DNA from: JAJDXW01 sp965202895
GTDB lineage: Bacteria > Pseudomonadota > Gammaproteobacteria > HK1
Length of the DNA stretch: 64,000 bases
Direction: 5' to 3'
NCBI GenBank assembly: GCA_965202895.1
Contig: OZ241901.1
Location: forward strand, 992,001-1,056,000
Positions 52,034 through 60,929 of this stretch are shown one piece after another. A program made the position numbers and the translations under genes. The notes under the pieces were generated by a model. That model saw only the letters and a program-made list of their open reading frames with translations. It was not told the origin of the DNA and ran no database searches. Each line of letters opens with the position of its first letter. Within the stretch, counting starts at the first letter, position 1.

Positions 52034-52648
52034 TCAGGGGCGTTTACTCGAATCGACCGGAACCGCGTAGCGTGGGTCGGCGACCGGATCGCCCGGCATG
52101 GGCGGCTCGAGGAAGGTGATGCTCTCGTAGAAATCATCCAGGGCGATGAACTTTCCATTCTGCTCCGCCCATTCCCTCATCCGGCGGTTGCAGCTATGCC
52201 GCCAGGACAGCACTTCCACCCTCCATCCGCGGCTGTGCATGCGCTCCAGATCCGCATGAAAGCCGACCCCATCGACGAAGCCGCTGCCGTCCCCGGTCAG
52301 CAATACCGCGATACCGGGACTCCCGTTATGGTCGAAGGCGTCGCGCAGCATCGCGGTTTGCAGGGTCTGATCCACGCCCTGCTCCCGGCCCTGCATCGCC
52401 CCGCGTTCCAGCAACTGTACCGTGACCCCTTCGTTTTCCAGACGGTTCCAGACATGCCGGAGCTCCGGAGGAACGGACCCCACGGCGATCGCGTGCTCGA
52501 TGCTGCGCCCGGCGTGCGCCAGCTCCAACAAATTACGGAAGTGGACGCGCACCCGGTGGCGGGCGGCCGCCCCCTCTCGTTCTACCGCGACGTCGCGAGC
52601 GCCGATGAAAATGTTCGAGTTGTCCCAGTAGATGAAGACCATTTCCAT
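52034..52648 (-). CDS. NYN domain (PIN-like) ribonuclease
   Basis: A 204-residue LabA/DUF88-type NYN protein. Candidate metal-binding acids are in IYWDNSNIFIGARD (positions 7-20), GVDQTLQTAMLRDAF near 91 and IAVLLTGDGSGFVDGV near 113, with the usual spacing. ALDDFYESITFLEP lies near the end. NYN domains cleave RNA and some work with regulators or in defence. No antitoxin-like partner is visible. It lies in a minus-strand run with hyuB, 216 bp downstream of hyuB, but is probably an independent gene. Confidence 0.85.
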   Translation of the reverse strand: MEMVFIYWDNSNIFIGARDVAVEREGAAARHRVRVHFRNLLELAHAGRSIEHAIAVGSVPPELRHVWNRLENEGVTVQLLERGAMQGREQGVDQTLQTAMLRDAFDHNGSPGIAVLLTGDGSGFVDGVGFHADLERMHSRGWRVEVLSWRHSCNRRMREWAEQNGKFIALDDFYESITFLEPPMPGDPVADPRYAVPVDSSKRP

Positions 52649-52864
52649 TTCGAATCCACGGAACCCTTTCGTTGCGACCCGGCGCGGCCTTGGCGGCGGC
52701 TCCCATCATCCGTGGACCGGGAGGGCGCCGGGCTGCTTCATTCCATCCTCCCCGCCCCCCGGCGCCCGCCGGGCGCCAACGCCGGGGGATCGCAAAGGTA
52801 TCACCATCGGCCGGTGGCCGGGGGGAAGAAGTGGGCTTGGAGTGGGCGCGGAGCGGGAGGGCGG

Positions 52865-55207
52865 TCAGGGGCCGGCGCGGAGGGCGGCCGCACAGTCGCG
52901 CAGACACGCGTCGCTCGCGCGCTTGAGCCGCTCGCCGAGGCCCGAGTCGCGCCCGTTCCCCCGGGCGGTGCGCTGGACGGAGCTCCCGTTCGCGCGGAGC
53001 TGCCCGGTGACCTCCACCTCCTCGCCGCCGAGGTGGTAGCCCACGATCTCGAAGCTCCAGCCGTCGCCGAAGCGGGCGCTGAGCGAGCGGGCGGTGTCGT
53101 TGCCGCCGATCCCTCCGTTCGCGGCGGGCGCACCGGCGGCCGGCCGAGGGTCGGCGGCGGCGCCCGGAGGCGGCGGGAGCGGGCGGTCCGACGGCGTGGC
53201 CGAGGCCCCCCGGCCTTCGTCGCGGGCCGCGGGAGAGGAGCCGGCGGCGGCACGGGCCCGGCTGCCGATCGCGGCGGCCCGGTGCGCAGCCGCGGGGGGC
53301 CGGCCGCTGCCGGCGGGCGCGGCGGGGACAGGGGCGGGGACAGGGTCGGGGGCGGGCGCGGAGGCGGGCGCACCAGGCGCCGCCGGACGGTGCGCCTCCG
53401 CGGCCGGCCCGAGGTCCGTCCCCGCCCCGGCCCGCTCCTCGGCGGGCCGCGCCCGGAGCGCGCGCCGCGCCGCTTCCGTGGCCGCCTCGTCGACCCGTTC
53501 CGCCTCGAGATCCACCACCACGCCGAAGGTCGAGCGCGCCGCCTCGCTCGTGTAGAACCCGTCGAGCACGTCCTCCAGCACCTTCTCCGCCGGACGGTCG
53601 AGCGGGTCGCCGTAGCCGCCGCCGCTCGGGCCGTAGAAGGCCATCACGTCGCCCTTCTCGACGCGGAGCCCGGAGAACTTCGCGGGCATGGCGCGCCGGT
53701 CCGCGGGGCGGGAGTCGTTGTAGATCTCGAGCCGTCCGCCCGCGCCGTCCCAGCCGCCGAAGACCCCCCACGGCGCGTCCTCGTGCCGGTCCGCCTCGTG
53801 GGTGATGAACCCGTCGTCCAGCATCCGCTGCTTCTTGACCACCCCGAGCCCGCCCCGGAAGCGTCCGGGGGCGGGCATCACGTCGTCCCTCAGCTCATAG
53901 CGGTCGCAGACCATCGGGAGGTGCATCGCGAGGTCCTCGAGCGGGTTGTTGCGCGTATTCGCCATGAGGCTGTCGATGCTGTCCGGCCCGTCCGAGGCGG
54001 GCCGCCCCCCGTACGAGCCTTCGTTCACCTCCAGGAACACCCAGTAGTCGCCGGAGGGGCGGACCCCGGAGTAGGCGGCGAAGGAGAGGGTGGCGGAGCT
54101 CCCCGCGATGATCTCGTCCGGCAGCACCGGGCTCAGCGCCTTGTAGATGAGGTCGATGACCCGGTTGATCTGGGAGAAGCGGGCCTCCGCGGCGGCCGGA
54201 AACCGCGGGTTGAAGATGGAGCCCTCGGGCGCGACGACGTGGATCGGGCGGAACGACCCCTGGTTCGACGGCACCTTGATCTCGGAGGTCTCCGCGTCGA
54301 GGAGGAGCGAGCGGATCGCGCAGAAGCACGCCACCTTGGTCGAGCCCTCGAAGGGCACGTTGAACCCCGTCTCGACCTGGTCCGCCGACCCGGTGAGGTC
54401 CACCTCGATGCCGTCGCCCCGGATCCGCACGCACACCTTGATGGGGAGGCGCACGTCGCGGTTCCGCCCGTCGTCGTCGAGGAACCCTTCCGCCCGGTAC
54501 TCGCCGTCGGGGATGGCCGCGATCCGCTGGCGGAGGACCCGTTCGGTGTAGTCCATGAGCTGGCGCGTGGCGGCGATGACGTCGTCGTAGCCGAAGCGGT
54601 CCATCAGCTCGACGAAGCGCCGGACCCCGAGGCGCGCGGAGGCGATCTGGGCGTCGAGGTCGTCGAGGAGCTGCCGCGACGCGCGCGAGTTGTTGCGGAT
54701 GTAGTCCCACATCGCCTCGTTGCGCCGGCCCGCCTCGTAGAGCTTGGTCCCCGCGAACAGCATCCCCTCCGCGTAGACGTCGGGGATGTCGATGATGAGC
54801 CCCGGCGTGGCGGCCCCGATGTCGAGGTGGTGGGCGGTGTTGGCCGAGTAGCCGACAAGCCGGTCGCGGTAGAAGATGGGGATGACGACTGCGATGTCGG
54901 GCGAATGGCTCGAACCGTAGTAGGGGTGGTTGTGGATGACGACGTCCCCGTCCGCCCAGCTCCCCTGCACCACCTTCTCGATGCCCTCGAGGTAGCCCGG
55001 CAGCGACCCGATGTGGAGCGGGGTCGACTCGGACTCGCACAGGGTGTTGTACTCGGTATCGAAGAGGCCGGCGCCGAGGTCCTGGGACTCGCGGATGATC
55101 GACGAGAAGGACATGCGGTAGAGCACGTGCCCCATCTCCTCGGCGATGGTGTCGAGCGCGCCGCTGATGACCTGCAAGGTGATCGGGTCGAGCTCCCGGT
55201 TGGCCAT
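52865..55207 (-). CDS. hyuB: Hydantoinase B / oxoprolinase subunit with C-terminal extension
   Basis: Residues 1-590 form a complete HyuB: LDPITLQVISGALDTIAEEMGHVLYR at the start, DVVIHNHPYYGSSHSPDIAVV near 88, HHLDIGAATPG near 125, VPSNQGSFRPIHVVAPEGSIFNP near 318 and RGGLGVVKKQ near 460. It pairs with HyuA for ATP-dependent opening of hydantoins or oxoproline-type lactams. Typical length is 520-600; here 780. Residues 595-690 are Ala/Pro-rich linker and the last 80 form a compact domain (FGDGWSFEIVGYHL, EEVEVTGQLRANG, LKRASDACLRDCAAAL). This may be a Rad52-type annealing module, but that needs a profile search. hyuA is 268 bp upstream. Confidence 0.9.
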   Translation of the reverse strand: MANRELDPITLQVISGALDTIAEEMGHVLYRMSFSSIIRESQDLGAGLFDTEYNTLCESESTPLHIGSLPGYLEGIEKVVQGSWADGDVVIHNHPYYGSSHSPDIAVVIPIFYRDRLVGYSANTAHHLDIGAATPGLIIDIPDVYAEGMLFAGTKLYEAGRRNEAMWDYIRNNSRASRQLLDDLDAQIASARLGVRRFVELMDRFGYDDVIAATRQLMDYTERVLRQRIAAIPDGEYRAEGFLDDDGRNRDVRLPIKVCVRIRGDGIEVDLTGSADQVETGFNVPFEGSTKVACFCAIRSLLLDAETSEIKVPSNQGSFRPIHVVAPEGSIFNPRFPAAAEARFSQINRVIDLIYKALSPVLPDEIIAGSSATLSFAAYSGVRPSGDYWVFLEVNEGSYGGRPASDGPDSIDSLMANTRNNPLEDLAMHLPMVCDRYELRDDVMPAPGRFRGGLGVVKKQRMLDDGFITHEADRHEDAPWGVFGGWDGAGGRLEIYNDSRPADRRAMPAKFSGLRVEKGDVMAFYGPSGGGYGDPLDRPAEKVLEDVLDGFYTSEAARSTFGVVVDLEAERVDEAATEAARRALRARPAEERAGAGTDLGPAAEAHRPAAPGAPASAPAPDPVPAPVPAAPAGSGRPPAAAHRAAAIGSRARAAAGSSPAARDEGRGASATPSDRPLPPPPGAAADPRPAAGAPAANGGIGGNDTARSLSARFGDGWSFEIVGYHLGGEEVEVTGQLRANGSSVQRTARGNGRDSGLGERLKRASDACLRDCAAALRAGP

Positions 55208-55475
55208 GACTTGCTCCTCGTTCGTTCCGGGTTCGCTCTGGATTCGCTCTGGATTCGCCCCGGTATCCGTCTCGGGTCCGTCCCGGGTTCGTGCCGGACG
55301 TCTTCCCCCGCGCCTTCAGGTCCGCCGACGGTCGGGGCCGGCGCCGTCGAACGGCCGGGGAAGGCCGGGGCTTCCGGCGGGCGGACCATCGGGGGACGGT
55401 CGGGCGGTACGTGCGGCAGGTCCGGCGCCCGCGCCGGCTTCGCCGCGGGACGCCGCCCGAGAGCCGCCCGGCCGG

Positions 55476-57551
55476 TCAGGTCCGGCGCACGTGCAGGCTG
55501 CCATACTCGCTCACCTCGGCCGCATAGGCGGGAGGGACGAGGACCGTCGAGTCGTGCTGGACGAGCACGGCCGGCCCCGACACCCGGTGTCCCGCCTTGA
55601 GCCGCCCCCGGTCGTAGCGCGGGGTGTCCGCGGTCGTGCCGTCGTCGAAGGTCGTCGGGCGCGAGTAGAGGACCGCCGAGTCACCGGAGGCGCCGTTCGC
55701 CCGCTCGAGGGGCCGGAGCCGCAGCGGCTCGATCCGGTCCGTCCCGATCACCCGCACCGAGATCAGCTCCACCTCCGTATCGTCGAAGGCGTAGCCGTAG
55801 TCGAGTCGGTGCTGGGCGTGGAAGCTCTCGATGATGCGGGCGACTTCGCCGGCCCCCAGCCGGCCCTCGGGGATCTCCGCCCGCAGCTCGAACCCCTGCC
55901 CGTGGTAGCGGCATTCCGCGACCCGCCGGAAGGACTGGCGCTCCGGCGGCACCCCGTCGTTCTCCAGGTCGCGCCGGCAGCCGCCGACCAGCTCCTCGAC
56001 CAGCGCGTCGAGCCGGTCCACCGCCGCCGGCTCGAGGTGGGTGAGGGAGGTGATGAACGAACGGACGTGCTCGTACTGCATGTCCGTTTCGAGCAGGCCC
56101 ATCGCCGCGGTGATCCCCGGCGCGACCGGGACGAGGACGTCGCGCGCCGACACCGCCTCCGCGAGCGCCACCCCGTGGAGCGGACCCGCCCCGCCGAACG
56201 GCACGAGGGAGAACTCGCGCGGGTCCACCCCGCGCGCGACCGAGCTCGACCGGATCGCGAGCGCCATGTTGGAGTTGATCACCCGGATGATGCCGAGGGC
56301 CGCGTCCCTGACGGAGAGGCCGAGCTTCTTGCCGACCCTCCGCTCGATCGCGCGGCTCGCGAGGTCGGGGTCGACGGGAAGGTCGCCCCCCAGCATCCGG
56401 TCCGCGTCGAGCCGCCCGAGGGCGACCTGGGCATCGGTGACCGTCGGCTCGTCGCCTCCCTTGCCGTAGCAGGCGGGGCCGGGGTCGGCGCCCGCCGAGC
56501 GCGGCCCCACGTGGAACCCGCCCGCCGAGTCGACGTAGGCGATCGATCCGCCCCCCGCCCCGATGGTCACGAGGTCGATCATCGGCACCAGGATCGGATG
56601 CCCGCTCACGTAGGAGTCGCGCGGGTTCATGATCTTGATGCGCCCGTCGGGGATCGTGCTGATGTCGGCCGAAGTCCCGCCGATGTCGACGGTGATGACG
56701 TTGTCCGCCCCCGCGAGGAGCCCTTCCGCCCGCCCGCCGATGACCCCGCCCGCCGGCCCCGACATGAGGATGTTGACGGCCCGCCGCGAGCACGCCTCGA
56801 CCGTCGAGACCCCGCCGTTCGACTGGATGAGGCGAAGGTTCGCGCGAAAGCCCTGGCGCGCGAGCCGGTCGCGGAGGTTGGTGAGGTAGAGGCTCGTCTT
56901 CGGCCCGATGAACGCGTTCATCGCGGCGGTGGAGAAACGCTCGTACTCCCGGAGCACGTTCGCCACGTCCGAGGAGCAGCAGACGTAGGCGTCCGGCATC
57001 TCGTGCTCGACGATGGCGCGGGCGCGCCGCTCGTGCTCGTCGTTGATGAAGGAGAAGAGGAAGCCGATGACGACGGAGCGGATGCCGCGCTTCCGGAAGA
57101 CGCGGATCGCTTCGAGCACGTCGTTCTCGTGGAGCGGGGTCCCGACCCGCCCGTCCGGCGGCAGGATGCGCTCGGTGACGGGGATGCGGTTGCGGCGCTT
57201 GACGAGGGGGCGCGACTGCCACGGCACGTCGAAGTGGAGCGAGAAGTTGTGCGGGCGCTTGTGGCGGGCGATGTGCAGGATGTCGCGGAAGTTGCGGGTG
57301 GTGAGCATCCCCACCTCCGCGCCGTTGTGCTCGATGGTGATGTTGGTCGCGACGGTGGTGCCGTGAACCACGAGATCGATGTCGTCGCGGGTGACCCCGG
57401 CGATCCCGCAGAGCTCGTGCAGGCCCTTCAGCACGCCCTCGGACTGGTCGTGCGGGGTGCTCTGGACCTTGTGGAAGAACACCCCGCGCTCCGATTCGAG
57501 CACGAGGTCGGTGTTCGTGCCCCCGACGTCGACCCCTACCCGCGCGCCCAT
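55476..57551 (-). CDS. hyuA: Hydantoinase A / oxoprolinase subunit
   Basis: A 691-residue ATP-binding subunit of the actin-like ATPase superfamily. It begins VGVDVGGTNTDLVLE (phosphate loop 1), has VHGTTVATNITIEHNGAEVG near 63, RLIQSNGGVSTVEA near 240, LMSGPAGGVIGG near 262, ITVDIGGTSADIS near 285 and GAGGGSIAYVDSAGG near 327. The order hyuA-hyuB on the minus strand and their spacing support a two-subunit enzyme. The substrate may be a hydantoin, 5-oxoproline or N-methylhydantoin; the sequence does not decide. The length is normal. Confidence 0.93.
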   Translation of the reverse strand: MGARVGVDVGGTNTDLVLESERGVFFHKVQSTPHDQSEGVLKGLHELCGIAGVTRDDIDLVVHGTTVATNITIEHNGAEVGMLTTRNFRDILHIARHKRPHNFSLHFDVPWQSRPLVKRRNRIPVTERILPPDGRVGTPLHENDVLEAIRVFRKRGIRSVVIGFLFSFINDEHERRARAIVEHEMPDAYVCCSSDVANVLREYERFSTAAMNAFIGPKTSLYLTNLRDRLARQGFRANLRLIQSNGGVSTVEACSRRAVNILMSGPAGGVIGGRAEGLLAGADNVITVDIGGTSADISTIPDGRIKIMNPRDSYVSGHPILVPMIDLVTIGAGGGSIAYVDSAGGFHVGPRSAGADPGPACYGKGGDEPTVTDAQVALGRLDADRMLGGDLPVDPDLASRAIERRVGKKLGLSVRDAALGIIRVINSNMALAIRSSSVARGVDPREFSLVPFGGAGPLHGVALAEAVSARDVLVPVAPGITAAMGLLETDMQYEHVRSFITSLTHLEPAAVDRLDALVEELVGGCRRDLENDGVPPERQSFRRVAECRYHGQGFELRAEIPEGRLGAGEVARIIESFHAQHRLDYGYAFDDTEVELISVRVIGTDRIEPLRLRPLERANGASGDSAVLYSRPTTFDDGTTADTPRYDRGRLKAGHRVSGPAVLVQHDSTVLVPPAYAAEVSEYGSLHVRRT

Positions 57552-57841
57552 CGCATCCTCAACGCGCGCGGCGCCGTCATCCGCTTCATGTACGTTCCGC
57601 TACGCTCTGCTGCATTCCGCCGCCGTCGTTCCGACGACGACTCGGCCGGGTGCCGAGCCCCTGCCGGACCGGCGCCCGACCAGTTCCTCCGCCCCGGCCC
57701 CGCTCCCGGCACTGGCTTCGCCCTCTCCGCCCCGGCCGGCAAGTCCGCGGCCCCCGACCGGATGCGGGCGGCCTCCCGCCCCCGTCCCGCTGGCCGCCGG
57801 GGCGAGGCGTCCGCACCTCCCGCCGGAGCGCCGCCCGCCGT

Positions 57842-58303
57842 TCAGCCGAGCTCGTCGAGCGCGGCCAGCACCTCGGCCGGATGCTCGGCCGGCTTCACCG
57901 CCCCGTACACGCGCGCGATGCGCCCCTCGGGGTCGATGAGGTAGCTCACCCGTTTGGGGTACTCCTGGTCCGCGCTCTCCGCCGCACCGTAGCGCATCGA
58001 GACCGACCGATCCTCGTCGGAGAGGAGGTCGAAGGGGAAGGCGAACTTGTCGCGGAACGCCCGGTTGTCCGCCGGCGGGTCGCAGCTCACCCCCACGACG
58101 ACCACGTTGCGGGAGGAGAAATCCTGGATTCGATCACGGAACCCCTTTCCCTCCACCGTTCACCCGGGGGTGTCGGCCTTGGGATACCACCACAGGAGCA
58201 GGTAGTGGCCCCGGAAGTCGGCGAGATCGCTCGGCACGCCGTCCTGGTTCGGGAGGTGGAACGCCGGGGCCGGCTCGCCGGCGCTTCGCAGGGTGGAACT
58301 CAT
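57842..58303 (-). CDS. Peroxiredoxin with in-frame TGA at the catalytic position: likely selenoprotein
   Basis: One continuous 154-codon reading has a TGA (58160-58162) as codon 48. The N-terminal part ends LLLWWYPKADTPG and the part after TGA begins TVEGKGFRDRIQDF. Together they match the Bcp/AhpC-type peroxiredoxin motif P-K-A-D-T-P-G-C-T, so the TGA sits exactly at the peroxidatic Cys. The downstream half is complete (VVVVGVSCDPPADNRAF, FPFDLLSDEDRSVSMRYGA, YPKRVSYLIDPEGRIARVYGAV). A second Cys is at 74. A SECIS-like hairpin follows the TGA. If selenocysteine is inserted, the enzyme reduces peroxides with thioredoxin-like donors. A nonsense mutation or sequencing error is the main alternative. 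Sel genes are not in this window. Confidence 0.85.
58112..58154 (-). promoter_or_regulatory. Candidate bacterial SECIS hairpin
   Basis: Starting 6 nt after the TGA, GGAGGGAAA pairs with TTTCTCCTCC (9 pairs, one bulged U). Inside it, GGTTC pairs with GAATCC (one bulged U) around a 7-nt loop CGTGATC. The loop starts 22 nt after the TGA and has G as its second base, which matches the known bacterial pattern for SelB binding. Folding was done by eye. Confidence 0.65.
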
Positions 58304-58889
58304 GTGTCTTGCCTCGCTTGGCGGCCCGCGGCCCGGCCCGGCGGCTCGCGCACGCTGGAGGTCGTGCGGGTCGGTTCTGGTGGGGGAAACCGGGGTCCAC
58401 CCCGGTGCTTCGGTCGGGTGAATTTGATCGATTCGGGGCGGGGCTGTCAACAAGGCCCGAGGCTCGTGACTCGAAGCGCCCCGCCCGGCGCCCCGGAAGG
58501 CTCGGGGAGGGGGCCAAGGTCGCTTCACGCTGCGGGACTAGTTCGCCCGGGTGAACCCGGTTCGGTCGAATCAGAGCGGGGAGGGCCTGGGAACGGCACC
58601 TGACCCGGCCGTCTTGGGAACGGCGCGTCCTCCGAACACTCGTGTCTCGCCCGCATCGACCCGTGGCGGTCTTGCAGTCCCGTTTGCAGGCGGGACGCCC
58701 GTGTCCGGAAGACGCGCCGTTCCCAGGAAGAGCGGCAGGCATCGATGCCTGGCCGCGAGTGGGTCCGCGTGAAAGGACCCCGGGCAGGGGGCGGCTTCCG
58801 GGGGCGGCTTCCGGTTGTAGGAGAACTCCCGGTTCGCCTATGCTTCGAGCGAACGGAGCAGCGACACTTTCTCGAACCGGGGAGGCGGT
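58304..58889. other. 586-bp divergent intergenic region with palindromic repeat
   Basis: It separates the peroxiredoxin gene (minus) from the PhyH gene (plus) and should contain both promoters. It holds palindrome copy 5 (58612-58728). A GGAGGCGGT ribosome binding site precedes the PhyH ATG. No gene was recognised. Confidence 0.6.
58612..58728. repeat. Dispersed palindromic repeat, copy 5
   Basis: A 117-bp palindrome with ends TCTTGGGAACGGCGCGTC and GACGCGCCGTTCCCAGGA, and inner arms GTCTCGCCCGC / GCGGGACGCC. The arms are longer and less perfect than in copy 4. A similar CCTGGGAACGGCACC block lies just upstream at 58586, possibly a truncated second copy. Confidence 0.7.
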
Positions 58890-60068
58890 ATGAGCACTTC
58901 GGTCACTGCCGCGCCACTGCCGCAGCCGGCGGCGGCGGACTACGGACCCGACGAAGCGGCCATGCAGGCATATCTTCTCGAAGGCGAAGTCCGCGCCCGG
59001 GAGCTCGGGAACCGCGGCCCGATCCGGTTCGACGCGCGCGGGGCGCTCCATCCGGACATTCTCGGCGCCTACCGGCGCTGCGGCTTCTACGTCTTCGAAA
59101 GGGTGCTCGGCCAGGGGGAGCTCGACGACCTCGAGGCCGACCTCTTCGACATCCTGGATCGGCTCCCGTCCGCGCAGGGCTCCCCGGTGGACGCCAAGGG
59201 CCGGCCCGCGCTCGCCGTCGGTTGCGAGGCGCCGACCCTCTTCTGGTCGAGGCCGCTCGGCGACCCCTTCGGCGGCACCGATCTCGCGAACGGCCGGCAT
59301 CCGGTGAAGATGACGGAGCCCATTCCGCCCCCCGATGCCCCGAAGGAAGTGGTCTACCTGATCCTCGGCTCCCTGCAATTCTCGGAGGCGTGCCTGCGAA
59401 CGTACGGCCATCCGGATCTGCTGGCGGTCGCCGCCGCGGTGAACGGCGAGGACTTCGTGCCCTTCACCGAGGCCCTGTTCATCAAGGAGCCGGGGCGCGG
59501 GGCCTCGGTCGCATGGCATCAGGACGGGGTCACCCACTGGGACAGCCCCGCCTGGGACCAGGGCTCCCACGGCTTCAACTTCATGGCCCAGCTCTACGGC
59601 TGCACCCCGGCGAACGGGGTGTGGGTCGTGCCGGGCACCCACCGGCTCGGCAAGATGGACATCGAGGCGATGGTAGCCGAGGCGGGGACGGAACGGCTCC
59701 CCGACGCGGTGCCGATGGTCTGCGCGCCGGGCGACGTCGCCATCTGCAACCGGCAGGTGCTGCACGGCTCGTTCGCCAACACGAGCGACCGGTGGCGGGT
59801 GACCGTCAACTTCGGGTTCCACCGGCGCGCCTCGGTGCTCGGGGTGCGGGGCGGCGGGCTCCACAACGCGCCCGCGGTATACGACGAGGAGCGGATCCGC
59901 CGCCGCTCCCGCATGATCGGATACGCCATCGACGCGCGCCGCCAGCGCTTCCCGGACGAGACGCCGTTCGTCTACCAGCCGTTCGCCGGGTCGGGCGAGG
60001 CCTGCCGGTGGAGCGAGGAGGTCAGGGCCGGCCTCAAGGACTACAACCTGTTCGACCTCAGCATCTGA
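58890..60068 (+). CDS. Phytanoyl-CoA dioxygenase (PhyH) family protein
   Basis: A 392-residue Fe(II)/2-oxoglutarate-dependent oxygenase. The 2-His-1-carboxylate centre is suggested by VAWHQDGVTHWD near 207-218 (H-x-D), with the distal His in QVLHGSFANTSDRWRVTVNFGFHRR near 288, whose Arg would bind 2-oxoglutarate. GYRRCGFYVFERVL-like residues near 60-75 are typical of the N-terminal strand. GGAGG lies 5 bp before the ATG. The substrate is unknown; PhyH enzymes hydroxylate many small molecules. It stands alone on the plus strand. Confidence 0.88.
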   Translation: MSTSVTAAPLPQPAAADYGPDEAAMQAYLLEGEVRARELGNRGPIRFDARGALHPDILGAYRRCGFYVFERVLGQGELDDLEADLFDILDRLPSAQGSPVDAKGRPALAVGCEAPTLFWSRPLGDPFGGTDLANGRHPVKMTEPIPPPDAPKEVVYLILGSLQFSEACLRTYGHPDLLAVAAAVNGEDFVPFTEALFIKEPGRGASVAWHQDGVTHWDSPAWDQGSHGFNFMAQLYGCTPANGVWVVPGTHRLGKMDIEAMVAEAGTERLPDAVPMVCAPGDVAICNRQVLHGSFANTSDRWRVTVNFGFHRRASVLGVRGGGLHNAPAVYDEERIRRRSRMIGYAIDARRQRFPDETPFVYQPFAGSGEACRWSEEVRAGLKDYNLFDLSI

Positions 60069-60108
60069 TCTCCCCGGCGTCCAGCGCCCGTGGCAGACGC
60101 CCGGGCAG

Positions 60109-60378
60109 TCATCCGGCTACCGGAGGGGAAACCTGCCAGGTCCCGGCGGCGGGGGGGCAGCCCCTGCCTTCGTCCGGAATGGCGTCCGGAGCGAGCGTCG
60201 TGCGGCCCATCGGCCGCAGCCTGCAATGCGGGCTCGGCCGAAGCGCAAGGAGACGAGGATGACGGCGCTGCACGAAAGGAGGGGATCGGAGGCCGGCAAG
60301 CGGCCCGCGTGCGGTGACGCCGCGCCGGCGCAAGGCCGCCTCCACCACGCGCAGCAGGGCGCGGAGATCGGTCATCAC
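60109..60378 (-). CDS. Possible small protein coupled to the secreted protein gene
   Basis: An 89-residue open frame beginning (GTG)-MTDLRALLRVVEAALRRRG overlaps the stop codon of the upstream gene. The first 25 residues look like an amphipathic helix; the rest is Arg/Pro-rich and may be a random open frame. No family was recognised. Confidence 0.3.
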   Translation of the reverse strand: MMTDLRALLRVVEAALRRRGVTARGPLAGLRSPPFVQRRHPRLLALRPSPHCRLRPMGRTTLAPDAIPDEGRGCPPAAGTWQVSPPVAG

Positions 60379-60926
60379 GGGCCGTCCGCCTCATCCTCGC
60401 GTGGGGTGTCGTCCCGCGTCCCGGAGCCCAGCGCCGCCTGGCAGGCCGGATGGTCGTGGGCTCGGAGGAACGCGCTGACGAAGCGGTCCAGGTTCGCGTT
60501 CAGCGCGCCAATGATGTAGTCGGCCCCCCCTTGTCCGATGGAGCCCGTGTTCCATGTCGCCGCGCGGGTGAAGAAGCCTGCCGGGGTCTCGACTCCCCGC
60601 ATGAACGAGAGCTGGATGCCGTATGCGGGGTAGTGGTCCCTCTCGGGGGGGAGCGTGGTGATCTGGCCGTACAGGGAAGGGCCGAAGTAGCCGGGGCTGT
60701 AGATCCGCCCTGCCCGCAGACGGATCTCCGCCGCGTCCCTGACGCGCTCTTCGGTGAGCCCTGCCTTCTTCGCGTGCCCGGCCAGAGCCTCGACCAGCAG
60801 GCGAACCTTCCCCTCCGGGGTGCACAGCTGCTCCATCTCCCAGGGAGGCGTCCATGCCTGTACAGCGAGGCTCGCGAGGACCGCGGCCGCGAAGGCGCCG
60901 GCGACGGATGCTTGCAGTGGCTTCAC
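60375..60926 (-). CDS. Hypothetical secreted protein
   Basis: A 183-residue protein with a GTG start and a clean signal peptide (MKPLQASVAGAFAAAVLASLAVQA, cleavage likely near 24). The mature part contains two Cys residues and ordinary globular composition (RIYSPGYFGPSLYGQITTLPP, GFFTRAATWNTGSIGQGGADYIIGALN). The family is not recognised. It begins 3 bp after the end of a frameshifted surface-antigen-like gene on the same strand, so the two were probably co-transcribed. Confidence 0.6.
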   Translation of the reverse strand: MKPLQASVAGAFAAAVLASLAVQAWTPPWEMEQLCTPEGKVRLLVEALAGHAKKAGLTEERVRDAAEIRLRAGRIYSPGYFGPSLYGQITTLPPERDHYPAYGIQLSFMRGVETPAGFFTRAATWNTGSIGQGGADYIIGALNANLDRFVSAFLRAHDHPACQAALGSGTRDDTPREDEADGP

Positions 60927-60929
60927 GCC

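Noticed and set aside
58160..58162. Peroxiredoxin simply split into two small genes
   Set aside because: The halves are in the same frame, the break is exactly the catalytic codon and a SECIS-like hairpin follows; a split would leave neither half functional.
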